The notes under the pieces: model-generated
What the model was told of the DNA's origin: nothing
Seen by the model: only the letters and a program-made list of their open reading frames with translations
Database searches by the model: none
Shown here: piece after piece, positions 23,108 to 33,421 of the stretch
How positions within the stretch are numbered: the stretch's first letter is position 1
Layout of the letters: each line of letters starts with the position of its first letter
Translations under genes and position numbers: made by a program
NCBI RefSeq assembly: GCF_023278565.1
Contig: NC_064677.1
Coordinates: forward strand, 1,674,001 to 1,738,000
DNA length: 64,000 bases
Source: Colletotrichum lupini
Lineage: Eukaryota; Ascomycota; Sordariomycetes; Glomerellales; Glomerellaceae
Direction: 5' to 3'

Positions 23108-25529
23108 GGTTGTCGGCTTTCGTATGCGTTCTGGAGCGACATATGCGGTCGTGGCTTGGTCCAGTGCTCAAGGCATTGCGTACAGACGGTCAAGAAGCAC
23201 TGGATAGCTCGTTCGATAATTGAAATTCTACAAATGCGGCGTCATCGGGTTTATCAGAGATCTCACATCCGGTCAACCTGCACCACGCCGTGCAGCCTGA
23301 TGGAGTGTGACAGGGATTGGGGTCGGCCGCCAGCCTGCCTCGCTGTCAGCATGATTGATGTCATTTCGGCTGCTTCTAACACTGCCACAGGAGCTGCCTG
23401 GCTGCAGAAGAGACATTCCTGGGCAAGCGCGTAGTGTTGATGCCAGGGAACATGCAGTTAGATGCGCCGCGCTAATGGCGTTCTCGCGTTGAGTCGTCGA
23501 GCACCGAGGGAAGTTGTCGATCTTGAGGTTTCAACCACTCCGCCGCTGTGTTGCTGCCCTGCATGATCTCTACCACGTCCCAGAGTCCGATATTTGCTGC
23601 CAGCTTGCTAGGTTCAGTATTATTCAGCCATGGTGGCGTGCGTTTTGGGACTTTGGTATGCGGCACAGCGCCACCACATTTGGGACGGGAGTGGGCATCG
23701 TACTATGACGCCACTGTCTATACGTGTAAGACACTTCGATGCTATTCATATTTGAAAGATCTGATTTGAGAGCCTTCAATTGAGACCGTTGTATCGAAAA
23801 TGACGAACATAGATCCGTACATGTACAGGTAGTGTGAGTAAGTATTTGAGGCCAGAGTCCGCATATGGTCGCTTCATGTTAGTTGCTTACCGGGCCTCTT
23901 CGGAAGAGAAGCTTATTTCCGGGAGCGCTGAACCAGCACTGCAATAGTTGGGGGTACATGCCATGGTGCGATTCATAAGCGATCGCCGTCCCAGCACTTG
24001 CAGGATTCCAATCCTGGTCCCATTTCACGCAGGCAGCAACTCAATTTCGGGAGAGAAAGCTGGAAATAGCATCAACATTGCGCAAATTGATTGGTATTGA
24101 CACGGGAACCAAGAGAAACCCAACTGATGGAGCCAGACTTTCTGTTTTCTCATTCCCTTTAGAATGAACTTGATTCTAATGTAGTTGTTGCATCAGTCCA
24201 GCCAGGCTTGGCCGACTTGAACGCACGGCCGCACTGGTCCCAGCAACGATCTTGATGGATGAAGGAGAGAGAATAATCAACAGGAAATGCGAACAGTCCA
24301 CGCAAGTAGTTGAGTGTCTGGTTCGATAGACAAGCCCACCCGTCTCGTTGAAGTCTTTATGTCTTCCGGCTCTTGTCTTCGATGGCTTGAGCACTATGAC
24401 CAAGTCAATCAGCAGAGTCCACACAACCTCACAGAACATGAATGCTAAACAGCATCAGAGAAATTCTCCAAGTCATCGGGCAAGAGGCGCCTAAATTATT
24501 CATCCGACATTGACTTGCCGCGCGTGCTTCTCATATTCTACTACTATGAGGATATGCTTGAAGCGCCCGAGATGGTTACTCGGCAAGCCAATTTTTGTTG
24601 CAGCACTGAGAATCCGACGCCAGACATTCGGCGACCCCACGTGGCTTCTTACCTTAATCCATTGAAGCTTAGACTGCTCGTCCCACTCGATTACCAACCT
24701 GATGGATCGAGATGACACTCGTTGACCGCACAAGCTAGGACATTTCAAAGTCCCCGGTTGCCGTGCCGCACTGATTCTCCTTGAACCTTGACGGGCAGGC
24801 TTGACAGAGAAAGCCAACATCTTTGCGAACTATTTGCTGCGGCCACCGTTCGTGGCGTGCGCAAAATCGTTACTCAGGGGGTTTGCGGCTGAGAGGCTTG
24901 GCCGCCACATGTCGTTGTGCGACCAACCAAACGTCGATCTGATCGGCCGGCGCCTTTGACAACCCACGCGATGTTGAGCCACAGTACCGACTATTTGGTT
25001 ATGTTCCGGCCGCTAACGAAGTAAGGGGACTAGTGCTCGCGGCAATAGCGAAAGACGATACCCTTTCCTGAATCACTGAAGAACTACCCCCTGACTACTG
25101 CATGAGATGGTGTCTCTTGTCGTTCGATTGAGCCTCGCCTGGAAACTTAGAGTCCTCGCTTAGACCCAAACGAGATGGTCCCCCGATGCGGCTGTCAACG
25201 TCGACTTATCGCGGTGTTAGACGATGGTCTTTTACCAAGGCAAGTCTGACTCGAAATTTCGGCAGGTCGAAGGATGGGAATTCTTCGTGAAAGGCGAATT
25301 GCCATATAATCCAGAAATCGTCGTCCTCAGCTTCCGGATTCGACTCTTGTCCTTCAACCAACTCCTCTCTGCCATTCACTCTTTCATGGCTTGAGTTGCT
25401 TCTGTTTCTGTCTCTTATCACTTTGGATTATCACCAGCTATACCTAGCTGACCACACTCGTTCCTCTTTCAGGATTATTTTCATCACTACAGACTTTTGA
25501 TCTAAATCATCCCTCACACTCGTTTCATC
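23108..25529. other. Intergenic, no supported gene
   Basis: About 2.4 kb. It contains the divergent upstream regions of the membrane protein gene and of the gene at 25530. Two minus-strand open frames (24176-24439, hydrophobic start; 24500-24820) are the only ones with any protein-like look. They lack recognisable motifs and clean splice sites joining them, so I do not call them. The last 100 bp before 25530 is pyrimidine-rich, typical of fungal core promoters. Confidence 0.45.
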
Positions 25530-28500
25530 ATGAAGTGGTCTCTTACCCTTCCCCTGCTTGGGTTATCCGGTGCCCTCGCACACCCAGGCCAGCGCAATTA
25601 TCTCAACCGAAGGAACGAGACTTTTGTCTCGGGCCAGTCTGGCAACTCCCTTACCCGGACTGCATCTGTGTCTGTGCCCCTCAGCACCGGTGTGACTTTC
25701 CACCCTCCGGCCAACTCAACCCGCACACTCACGTTGGCCACCGGCACGGCATCTGCCTCTGGTGATGTTGTTGCCGCAACGGCCGCTTCCTCCAGCACGG
25801 AGTACGAGTTTCCGACCTCGAAGCTCGGCCCCATCGCGACTTTGAAGCCTGCCATCCCAGACAACCACGATCTCAACGATGTCAACAACCTCACTCCTCA
25901 GCCTAGCGGCGCTGGTGCTCCGATCCACTACGCGCAAGATGCCGGCTCGAATGGAGGTGGCATCTATGCTGTTGCTACCCCCAAGTGGACTGCTCCGTCC
26001 ATCGTTCTCGACCACTCTGGTCTCGTCACCGACGTCAAGCTCTCGGGCCAAGGCAACTTGGTCATGACCTTTGGTGACAAGAATGCTTTTGACCACAGCG
26101 CGTCCAACTGGAAGGCAGACAACATCATCTTCGTCACTTACACGCCTGAGTGCGGTGACTACGATCTGGGCCAGAGATGCTACTTCCAGGCCAACTCTGT
26201 TACCTTTGACCGCAACTCCCTCTCCGCCACTGCTGCAGGACAGGCTAAGGACATTGGTGATGTCACCAAGGATATCAATGTTGTGTGGGGAAACTATGGC
26301 AGCCAGAACGTCAACTACGGCAACCCTGCAGCTACCGCTGAACCCACCGCAACTGAGACTGACGTGACTCCGGCGTACTCCGTTGCTCCTACCATGACGG
26401 CTGCTTGTGTAGCTCCCGTGGATGAGAAGTACGGCCTCCCAACGGCGTGCTTAGGACCCTACTTCGACGATGACCTCGACACAGAGCTCGGCTACTTCGA
26501 GTCTGATGTCTTCAGCTTCAACGAGACCCTTTCCGAGGTTGACATCGATGGTGAGCTGACCGACTCGACCCTCGCCAGACGTATTACCGTTTTCAAGGAC
26601 ATCGGTAACGGCTTCAAGAAGATCGGCCCGGCGATTAAGAGCGGCGTCGTCAATCTCGGCAACAAGATCGAGACCGGAGCCAAGGCCGCCAAGAACAACG
26701 TCGTCAAGACGGGCGAAAAGGTTGTCAAGGTTGGCGCCAAGGTCGTCGAGGTCGCTAAGACAGTTGTCGAGGTTGGTGGCAACATCCTCACGGGCAAGCC
26801 CAACCGCTTCGAGAAGGACTTTGACAAGCTCCTCCTCCCCTGGCCTGCCAAGGAGTGCAAGGAGGCCGAGAACGACAAGGACAAGAAGGAGAAGCTCAAG
26901 AACGCGTGCAAGCCTAAGAAGCAGGATAAGGACAAGGACAGCGAGGCCAAGGCCGTCAAGACCCCTTGGGGTGACGACGCTCTCCTGCTCAAGTCGTTTG
27001 GCACCATTCCCTCGCCCAAGGACCTGCGTCCCAAGGGATCCAAGAAGCAGACTACAGTCACCAAGGGTAACTTCATCAACCTCTACTGTGTCAAGTGCGG
27101 CCTCTCCGGATCCCTCAAGACGAAGGGCAACATCACCATCGAGAACATCAAGGGTATCACCGATGGCTACATCGAGAGCGACATCGATATCTCAGTCGGT
27201 CTCGGCATCGGTATCTACGCTCAGTACTACCAGGAGCACAAGTTCCGCAACAACCTGTACGACATCCCCCTCTCGCCCTTCACCCTCGGCTTCGTCACTG
27301 TCGGCCCCATGCTTTCCATCGGTACCGAGGTCAAGTTCAGTCTCAACATGACCGGCACCGCCGTTGCTCGCGCCGACGTCAGCATCGCCAAAGCGAAGTT
27401 TGTCTACGACTGGAAGAAGGGCGGCTCCAAGTCCATTGGCTTTAAGCCCGAGTTTAAGCCCAGCTTCGAGGCCGAGGGCCAGGTTGAGATCGCCGCCCAG
27501 TTCGGCATCCCCGTCGGCCTCGAATTTGGCGTCACCACCTTCAGCGGATGCACCAGGTGCAAGGGCTCCATTGGTATCGAGACCATGCCATCCATCAAGG
27601 CCGCTGCAGCCATTGCTGTCCAAGCCAAGTGGAATAACGGCACCGACGGTATTGAGGCTGGACTGAAGCCACTCAACAACTGCAGTGGCATCAGCACTAC
27701 ACTCAGTGTTCGCAATGATGTCACGGGCAAATTCAAGGGCTTCGGGCTCCTCGACAAGGACTGGCCCGTCCACGAGACCAAGGACTACATCATTGCGTCG
27801 TACTGCATTGGGTAAGTGAAGATGTTCATCATAATCCTTGAGACACCTAGAGCAAGTACCATGCTAACAATTGAACAGCAACAAGACGGATGGTACAAGC
27901 AAGGGCAAGCTCGGCCTCCACGATGACAAGCGCTCCCTACCTTCCACTCCCTACAACAGATATGAGTACCGTCGCGACGCAAATAACGTCTCCGTCCCCA
28001 CGAACTCCACCACCAACTCGACCCAGCTTGCCGACCTGACCAAGTACGTCGTCGAGGAGATTGAGTACCTCGGCTTCAACGGCACCGACCTCGCCGCCAT
28101 TCCCTACGACCTCGATGAGGCGGCCTTTGACGGATACTGGTTCAGCACCCTCGCCCTCGAGAGCGACAACAGCTACGTTCTCGCCGCCTGCAGCGACGGC
28201 AACGTCTACCTCCAGAAGAACACGACCCAGAACGAGCTCCCCTACTACATCACCTGCAACACCCTCTGGGCCGGCTACGGAGAGGCCGCTCTCTCCACGC
28301 CGACTGGCGAGGTGCTGCACTACTACAACAACACCATGGACAAGCTCGGCGTCAGCCGTCTCCGCTCCGGAGACGAGGCCAATCTCCCCGGAACCTCAGT
28401 CTATGTGTAAGTTTCCTTGAGTCGGCAGTTTTAATCCTTCAAGTTCTAACGCGTACACTAGCGCACTCACCCCCTTCTACTACGACGACAATGACAGCAC

Positions 28501-28909
28501 CGCCAGCATCCTTGCCGCCATCGATCCCGAAGACAACATCTTCTTCCCCGCCGTCTGCACCTACAAGGGCGACCAGACGGCCAAGATCTATCTCGTCGGC
28601 GAAGACGTCGATGCGGGCCTCGAGATGCTCAAGTCCCCGGACCTCACCTACACCGTCACCAACGGTGAGGTTGACGAGTGCTACCTCCTCTTCCTCGGCA
28701 TTACCAACCGTGAGCTCGGCCAGTGGGCCGACTACGGCGACGACGTCTCGGACGCTTACGACAGCGACCCGCTCGACGTCGAGTTCGATGACACGCTCTT
28801 TGACGCCGATGGAGACTTGTTGTTGCCTTCTGATGAGCTGCTTGCTTACCAGGATGATGTCAACTACGACGTCTTTGATGAGTCGTTGGATGACATTACT
28901 TGGGAGTAA
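25530..28909 (+). CDS. Large secreted protein with two uncharacterised fungal domains (DUF7029/DUF7223-like)
   Basis: Three exons: 25530-27811, 27879-28406 and 28462-28909, giving 1085 aa. Both introns have GTAAGT donors; intron 1 has a GCTAAC branch and CAG acceptor, intron 2 ends CTAG. A signal peptide occupies residues 1-17 (ends ALAH), followed by a Ser/Thr-rich stretch. Residues about 157-260 (FGDKNAFDHS to DINVVWGNYG) resemble the fungal domain I know as DUF7029. Residues about 350-434 form a run of Lys/Val heptad-like amphipathic repeats (KTGEKVVKVGAKVVEVAKTV). A KDKD-rich hinge follows. Residues about 488-761 resemble DUF7223, predicted beta-rich, with paired cysteines. The last 300 residues are acidic with several N-glycosylation sites. 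The domain names are from memory and need a profile search. It probably acts outside the cell or in the wall; the function is unknown. Confidence 0.85.
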
Positions 28910-29665
28910 GGAGTTGACGCAACTCACTCTGCACTTGGCTCTGACATAGGTGAAGCCACGCGTGGTTCTTCATCAGAGCAAAAAGAAAAAAAATTAGAAA
29001 CACTACTTTAACTTAATACATAATAGAGATCATTTTGATTTTGATTACAGGGGATCATTTCTTCTAGCAACGATATGTCTCATACTTTGTAGTCAATGAG
29101 GCCAAAAACATCAAGATGAAGGACTTTCATCATTCCGTCCAAGTGACGTCTCATCCCCGAGGGTCACGAAATGAGCCTTCTTTGGGCAAGTTTCGGGCCA
29201 TACCTAGACCAGACAAAGGCTGAGCGTCACCATGCTCGACTGCCTTTGTGAGAAAGAGTCTTTTCATCATGAGCAATGATCCCAGACAGAGCTAGAGGTT
29301 GAGTCCCGACAAGACTCAAGTTTCATGCTGATTGAACAAGGCATTGTTCTGACAGTGATGCGTTGCACGTCTTATACCAACAGCATGCCAACAAAACACT
29401 TGGTCCGCGCGGCCACTTGGGCATCGTTCTTTTTTCTGAGGCATGGGTGCAATAGAATAATCTTTCTTTGACCACTGAGGACTTTCCAGACAAAGACACG
29501 CAAACAAACAATACAAGGACAGGAATCGGTGTCGACAATGCCTTGTGTTGGCATCCATTCAGGCTACCGGCTATATCTTCAGTCAACGTCGAATCCAACG
29601 TGTCTTACTCTGTAGCAATACCTATCAGAATCAAAAAGTAGAAACTGAACTGTAAAAGAATCATC
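28910..29665. other. Intergenic between two plus-strand genes
   Basis: About 750 bp holding the 3' end of the secreted-protein gene and the promoter of the next gene. An A-rich run at about 28979-28995 could be a polyadenylation region. Three nested minus-strand frames around 29316-29598 overlap one another in different phases and look like chance. Confidence 0.45.
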
Positions 29666-32203
29666 ATGGATAGCTCAAGCGAAGATCACTCTCATGACGA
29701 GCACAACTCCTTTAGTGAGTACACCGGCAGTGAAGATCAGTCCTCCAGTGAGAACCACTCCATCGACGAACATCAATCCGCCGAGGAGGACCAGCCTATC
29801 AATTACGATCATCATATCGAGGAAGGCTGCCCTGCGGAGGAAACACCCAGTGAGCTCCAGGTCCAAAAACACTCCTTCTTCCAAAGGCCAGCAGACATCT
29901 TATTCGGACCGTTCAGGAACGCCGTCTCTAACCACGCGATCTCCCTCTGGGACACTCTGCCACAATTCCCTCGGCCGCTACCGCCACTCCCTCCAACCGA
30001 CGCCGAATCGAACCCAACGACAAATGTCGAAGTCCTACTCGAAGATCTGCTAGCGCAAAAATCTATACAAGACGTCGAGGACCTCTGCGAAGAGAACCCT
30101 ACACTCCGCAAGGTCTTCAAAGACAACATGGTACAGATTCTTCGGAAACACATTGCCCCAGAAGCCTGGTCCGATGCCATCTGCTGCGTCGATCGCCGCC
30201 TGAAACATCCGGGCAAGACGGCCAGAAGCGCGTTTGACGAAGACTACGCCAACGGCACCGTGGCGGACTGGCCTCCGCCCCCGGAAGGTGTTGTAGGATC
30301 TATCTCTGGCAGAGCCAGACTGACCATCTCCTATTATCTTCGAGCATTCGCAAGCGCCGGCCCCCAAATGAGTAAGTCTCCGTGTACACAACGCGGACAA
30401 TGGGACCTAACCGGCCTCTGCCAACTCGTCAAGACCATGGACCAGCTCCTAGACAGGGTCTCACAGGCTCAAAAGGTCTACGCCTCCTTTGAAGAGTGGG
30501 AAGAAAGCTGGCAGGACCGCCGCCCCGACGAACTCCCCGACGAGCGATGGGGCCCCGACATCACGACGCTCAAGCCCAAATTCTCCGCCCTGTGCAGGGA
30601 TGACGGCACCGAAAACCCCAACAACCTGATCTACGCCTTTGAACGGCACACGGCCCACGACGAGGAACGAGGGCCCGTATCGGAGGGCGTCCTGATGACC
30701 AAGACGAACCGCGCAAAGCTCCAGCGCGCCTTCTTCCGGCTCGAGTTCATCCGGCGAGCGTACTACCAACAGCCCTTTTACCCCCGCGGCGCAGAATGGC
30801 AATCACGCAACGATACGATGGCGGAAGGCGTGGTCCGCGGCCCCGCGGGCGAAACCTACGAAGCCCGTCTCGCGCGCGCCGAGCAAATCTTCAAGCGCTG
30901 GGACAGCAAGGACGAGTTCGTCGAGGTCGTTTGCGCCTTCAAGGCCACGCTGAATGAGTACGCCATCCCCGTGAGCGATCTCCTCCGAGCCTTTAGCGAT
31001 ACCATCGAACGGTACCTCGAGACGGATGAGGTCCGCCGCGCCGAAGCGGCGTGTAGGAAGAGGCACCAAGAGACCGTCTGGAACGGCGACGCCGTCGGCC
31101 TCCAGTGGGAATGGAACCCCTACGATCTTCGCCAACCATTCCTCCCCGCGTGGGACATCCCGCACTCAAACGACTTCTTTACCCTCCGTGCGCAGCTTCT
31201 CGACGACCGCGCTGACCTGGGTAGGCAGATGGACGAGTGTCTCCCCGCGCCCCTCGCGCGCGCCGAGTTCGACGCGTGGCACGCCACGATATATCGTTCT
31301 GAACGCATCCGCTTCGCACCGCGGAACAAGCGTGAGAGGGAGGATCCCTCGAAGCGGAAGCCCGCGGCAGAAGCGCAGCCCATGCATGCAATGTCACGGT
31401 TCTTGACCGTCATGTGCAGCCTGCCTTTATCGTTCATGGGGGAGTTCTTGGCTATGGAGTCGCACACGCAGGCCCGCTTCCTCAAGTCGGCGTACTGGGC
31501 CGTCGCCCGCGTCAGGGCCTCGAGGTGTCCGTCGTTTCTGTCTGGCGAGATGCGTGCCTGGTGCAGTAACCCCAACGTCGTGTACGACAGAGACGGCAAC
31601 CCGGTCCTGGGACCGCGCCCCCGTCTACTCCCCGAGATGTCCGTCCGCGCCGCCTCCATGGCCTGCGTGTCCAATACGTACGAGTTCATCGAGAACAACT
31701 GCGTCGGATGGCGGTTGCCCTCACACCCGGAGTCACAAGGCGGCTGGTGGAAGTGGAAGTGGGATGACGACCGCCTCCCAGCCAAGGTCTGGAATGGCCT
31801 ACACTGGCAGATGTCCTTCTTTTCGACCAAGATCAACAACGTCTTCCGCATGGACGACGTGAAGTGGGCGCAGGTCTGGCGTTCCAGTCGCGAGTTTGAG
31901 CGGCAGGTCTGGACGGGCCGGATGATGGACCGGGAGGTGTGGGAAGGGTACGGCGACCCCGGCCGCGTGGATGGGAACGACTGCTATTGTCGCTGGGGGT
32001 CCGGTGGATGCGGTATCTGTGTGCCGCTGCCCGAGGTTGAGCTGCCGGAATGGGAACTGATGACGCCGGCTGAGGTGCTGGAGGAATCCCATGTTTCGCA
32101 GTTTATGCGGCAGCCTTGGAGCAAGCTCCCCAATCTACAGCCAGCTGTGAAGGACGTTTTAGGGAGAGCCGTTCATCGTGTCGAATATGAGGAGGCTACC
32201 TAG
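29666..32203 (+). CDS. Hypothetical protein, 845 aa, acidic N-terminus
   Basis: A single long open frame from an ATG at 29666 with consistent GC-rich third positions and no intron needed. I recognise no domain. The first 65 residues are low-complexity and rich in Ser, Glu, Asp and His (DSSSEDHSHDEHNSF and similar). The rest is mostly hydrophilic and Trp/Arg-rich with no signal peptide or membrane segment, so a cytosolic or nuclear protein is likely. Near the C-terminus is a cysteine cluster, CYCRWGSGGCGIC, which could bind a metal. A GTAAGT-like sequence near 30372 is not needed for the frame. The length and codon pattern make a real gene very likely; its role is unknown. Confidence 0.8.
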   Translation: MDSSSEDHSHDEHNSFSEYTGSEDQSSSENHSIDEHQSAEEDQPINYDHHIEEGCPAEETPSELQVQKHSFFQRPADILFGPFRNAVSNHAISLWDTLPQFPRPLPPLPPTDAESNPTTNVEVLLEDLLAQKSIQDVEDLCEENPTLRKVFKDNMVQILRKHIAPEAWSDAICCVDRRLKHPGKTARSAFDEDYANGTVADWPPPPEGVVGSISGRARLTISYYLRAFASAGPQMSKSPCTQRGQWDLTGLCQLVKTMDQLLDRVSQAQKVYASFEEWEESWQDRRPDELPDERWGPDITTLKPKFSALCRDDGTENPNNLIYAFERHTAHDEERGPVSEGVLMTKTNRAKLQRAFFRLEFIRRAYYQQPFYPRGAEWQSRNDTMAEGVVRGPAGETYEARLARAEQIFKRWDSKDEFVEVVCAFKATLNEYAIPVSDLLRAFSDTIERYLETDEVRRAEAACRKRHQETVWNGDAVGLQWEWNPYDLRQPFLPAWDIPHSNDFFTLRAQLLDDRADLGRQMDECLPAPLARAEFDAWHATIYRSERIRFAPRNKREREDPSKRKPAAEAQPMHAMSRFLTVMCSLPLSFMGEFLAMESHTQARFLKSAYWAVARVRASRCPSFLSGEMRAWCSNPNVVYDRDGNPVLGPRPRLLPEMSVRAASMACVSNTYEFIENNCVGWRLPSHPESQGGWWKWKWDDDRLPAKVWNGLHWQMSFFSTKINNVFRMDDVKWAQVWRSSREFERQVWTGRMMDREVWEGYGDPGRVDGNDCYCRWGSGGCGICVPLPEVELPEWELMTPAEVLEESHVSQFMRQPWSKLPNLQPAVKDVLGRAVHRVEYEEAT

Positions 32204-32344
32204 TTCAGTGCGAGAGTCTGTGAATGGGCATCTGAGAAACTTCACTTCATGTTTTGGTATGCTTGATAAAACCCAGTCTGAGTGAAAAATGTGTAGGTTT
32301 TTGAAATGAAATGCCTAAGATGCTGGTGCTAATTGTTCTGCTTT

Positions 32345-33421
32345 TTAAAAGATCTCTCTGTCGTCGTACGCCCTGACGCTCTCCAAGTAGTTCTTGACCT
32401 GGTTATAATCCTTGCACACTGGAGCATATTGTTAGCTTTCGACTGCTCTGCTTGATCTCAATCATGATGTGCGGTGACTTACCATGCTTCGAGTCCCAAC
32501 CGTCGGAACCACCATTGTGATCCGGGAAGGTCGTCTCGAGACCCTCAAGAGCCATGTCGGCGCTGCACATGATGGTCTGTCTAAGGTAGGAGAAGCAGTG
32601 AATCATGTGCCAGTGATGGTCGTCGGGAATCTCGTGGCCGGACTTGATACCAGAGTAAGTCTGGACGACAGCGAACTGGATGGAATGTTAGTAAACATTT
32701 ACAAGAAGAGGGTAGGTCTGAATGATAGAGCGTACCAAGCAGTGCAGCTGATGGGTGATGGAAGTGGTGAAGACGGTCTTCTCGGGCCAGACGATGGGGG
32801 TCGGCAGGTCGTGGTACTTGTGCGTGTCATTCACCCACTGGAAGCCCATGCCATCTGTTGTGTTCGTGTCAGCGAATTGCAACCCTCTTACTGTTGTAGA
32901 GACTGAGTTACTTACAAGGCATCAACTCGTTCCAGTTGTTCAACGTCTCATCCGTGAAGAATTTTGACGTGTCGTTGGGCGCGTACTTGCCCTCGTAATC
33001 CGGCGTGAACGTCTTGATCTGCTGGGAGACTACACATTCATCAAGTCAGCAACCCGGATTTCCTCATTCTCGTCGTCTCACTATCTTGGCGACGAAAAGG
33101 AATAAACTCACAATGCCCGCTGACACCAGTCAAGTCCCCACCAAAGTCCCACGTATTCACCGGCGGCTTCTGCATCTGCTCCCTCACCAGCAGGCCCAGG
33201 ATCACAACCAGCAGTATCGTGTCGACAAACCACCGCGACGAGTTGAGCATCGCCAGGCACCTGTTCTTCCTCCTCGCCGGCTGGTCGTGGTAGTCCTTGG
33301 CCATGCAGCGGCGGCACGCCTTGTCGTCGGTGCCGAGGAGCGACTCCTCGACCTCGGTGCTGCTCCGGTCATCGTGGTCCTCGAACTTGATGTTGGCGTA
33401 CTTTGCGTCCGACATGTCCAT
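32345..33421 (-). CDS. UstYa-family (DUF3328) oxidase-like protein
   Basis: Five exons: 33112-33421, 32916-33029, 32736-32854, 32483-32675 and 32345-32418, giving 269 aa. All four introns are 60-82 bp with GT(A/G)(A/C)G donors and AG acceptors, and every junction keeps frame. The start is MDMSDAKYANIKF at 33421; the in-frame upstream codon at 33484 is not ATG. A cytosolic tail with a CRRC motif precedes one membrane helix (about 64-79). The family's two signature HxxHC motifs are present: HQLHC at 176-180 and HMIHC at 204-208, the latter in HCFSYLRQTIMCSADMALE. UstYa relatives catalyse oxidative cyclisation or other oxidation in fungal RiPP and other secondary-metabolite pathways. No precursor peptide or other biosynthetic gene is evident nearby, so its substrate cannot be inferred. 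Confidence 0.9.

Noticed and set aside
24176..24820. Two minus-strand frames that might be exons of a membrane protein
   Set aside because: No consistent donor/acceptor pair links them and neither shows a family motif.
26722..27445. Arg/Ser-rich frames overlapping the large secreted protein
   Set aside because: They are shadow frames of the GC-rich true coding frame.
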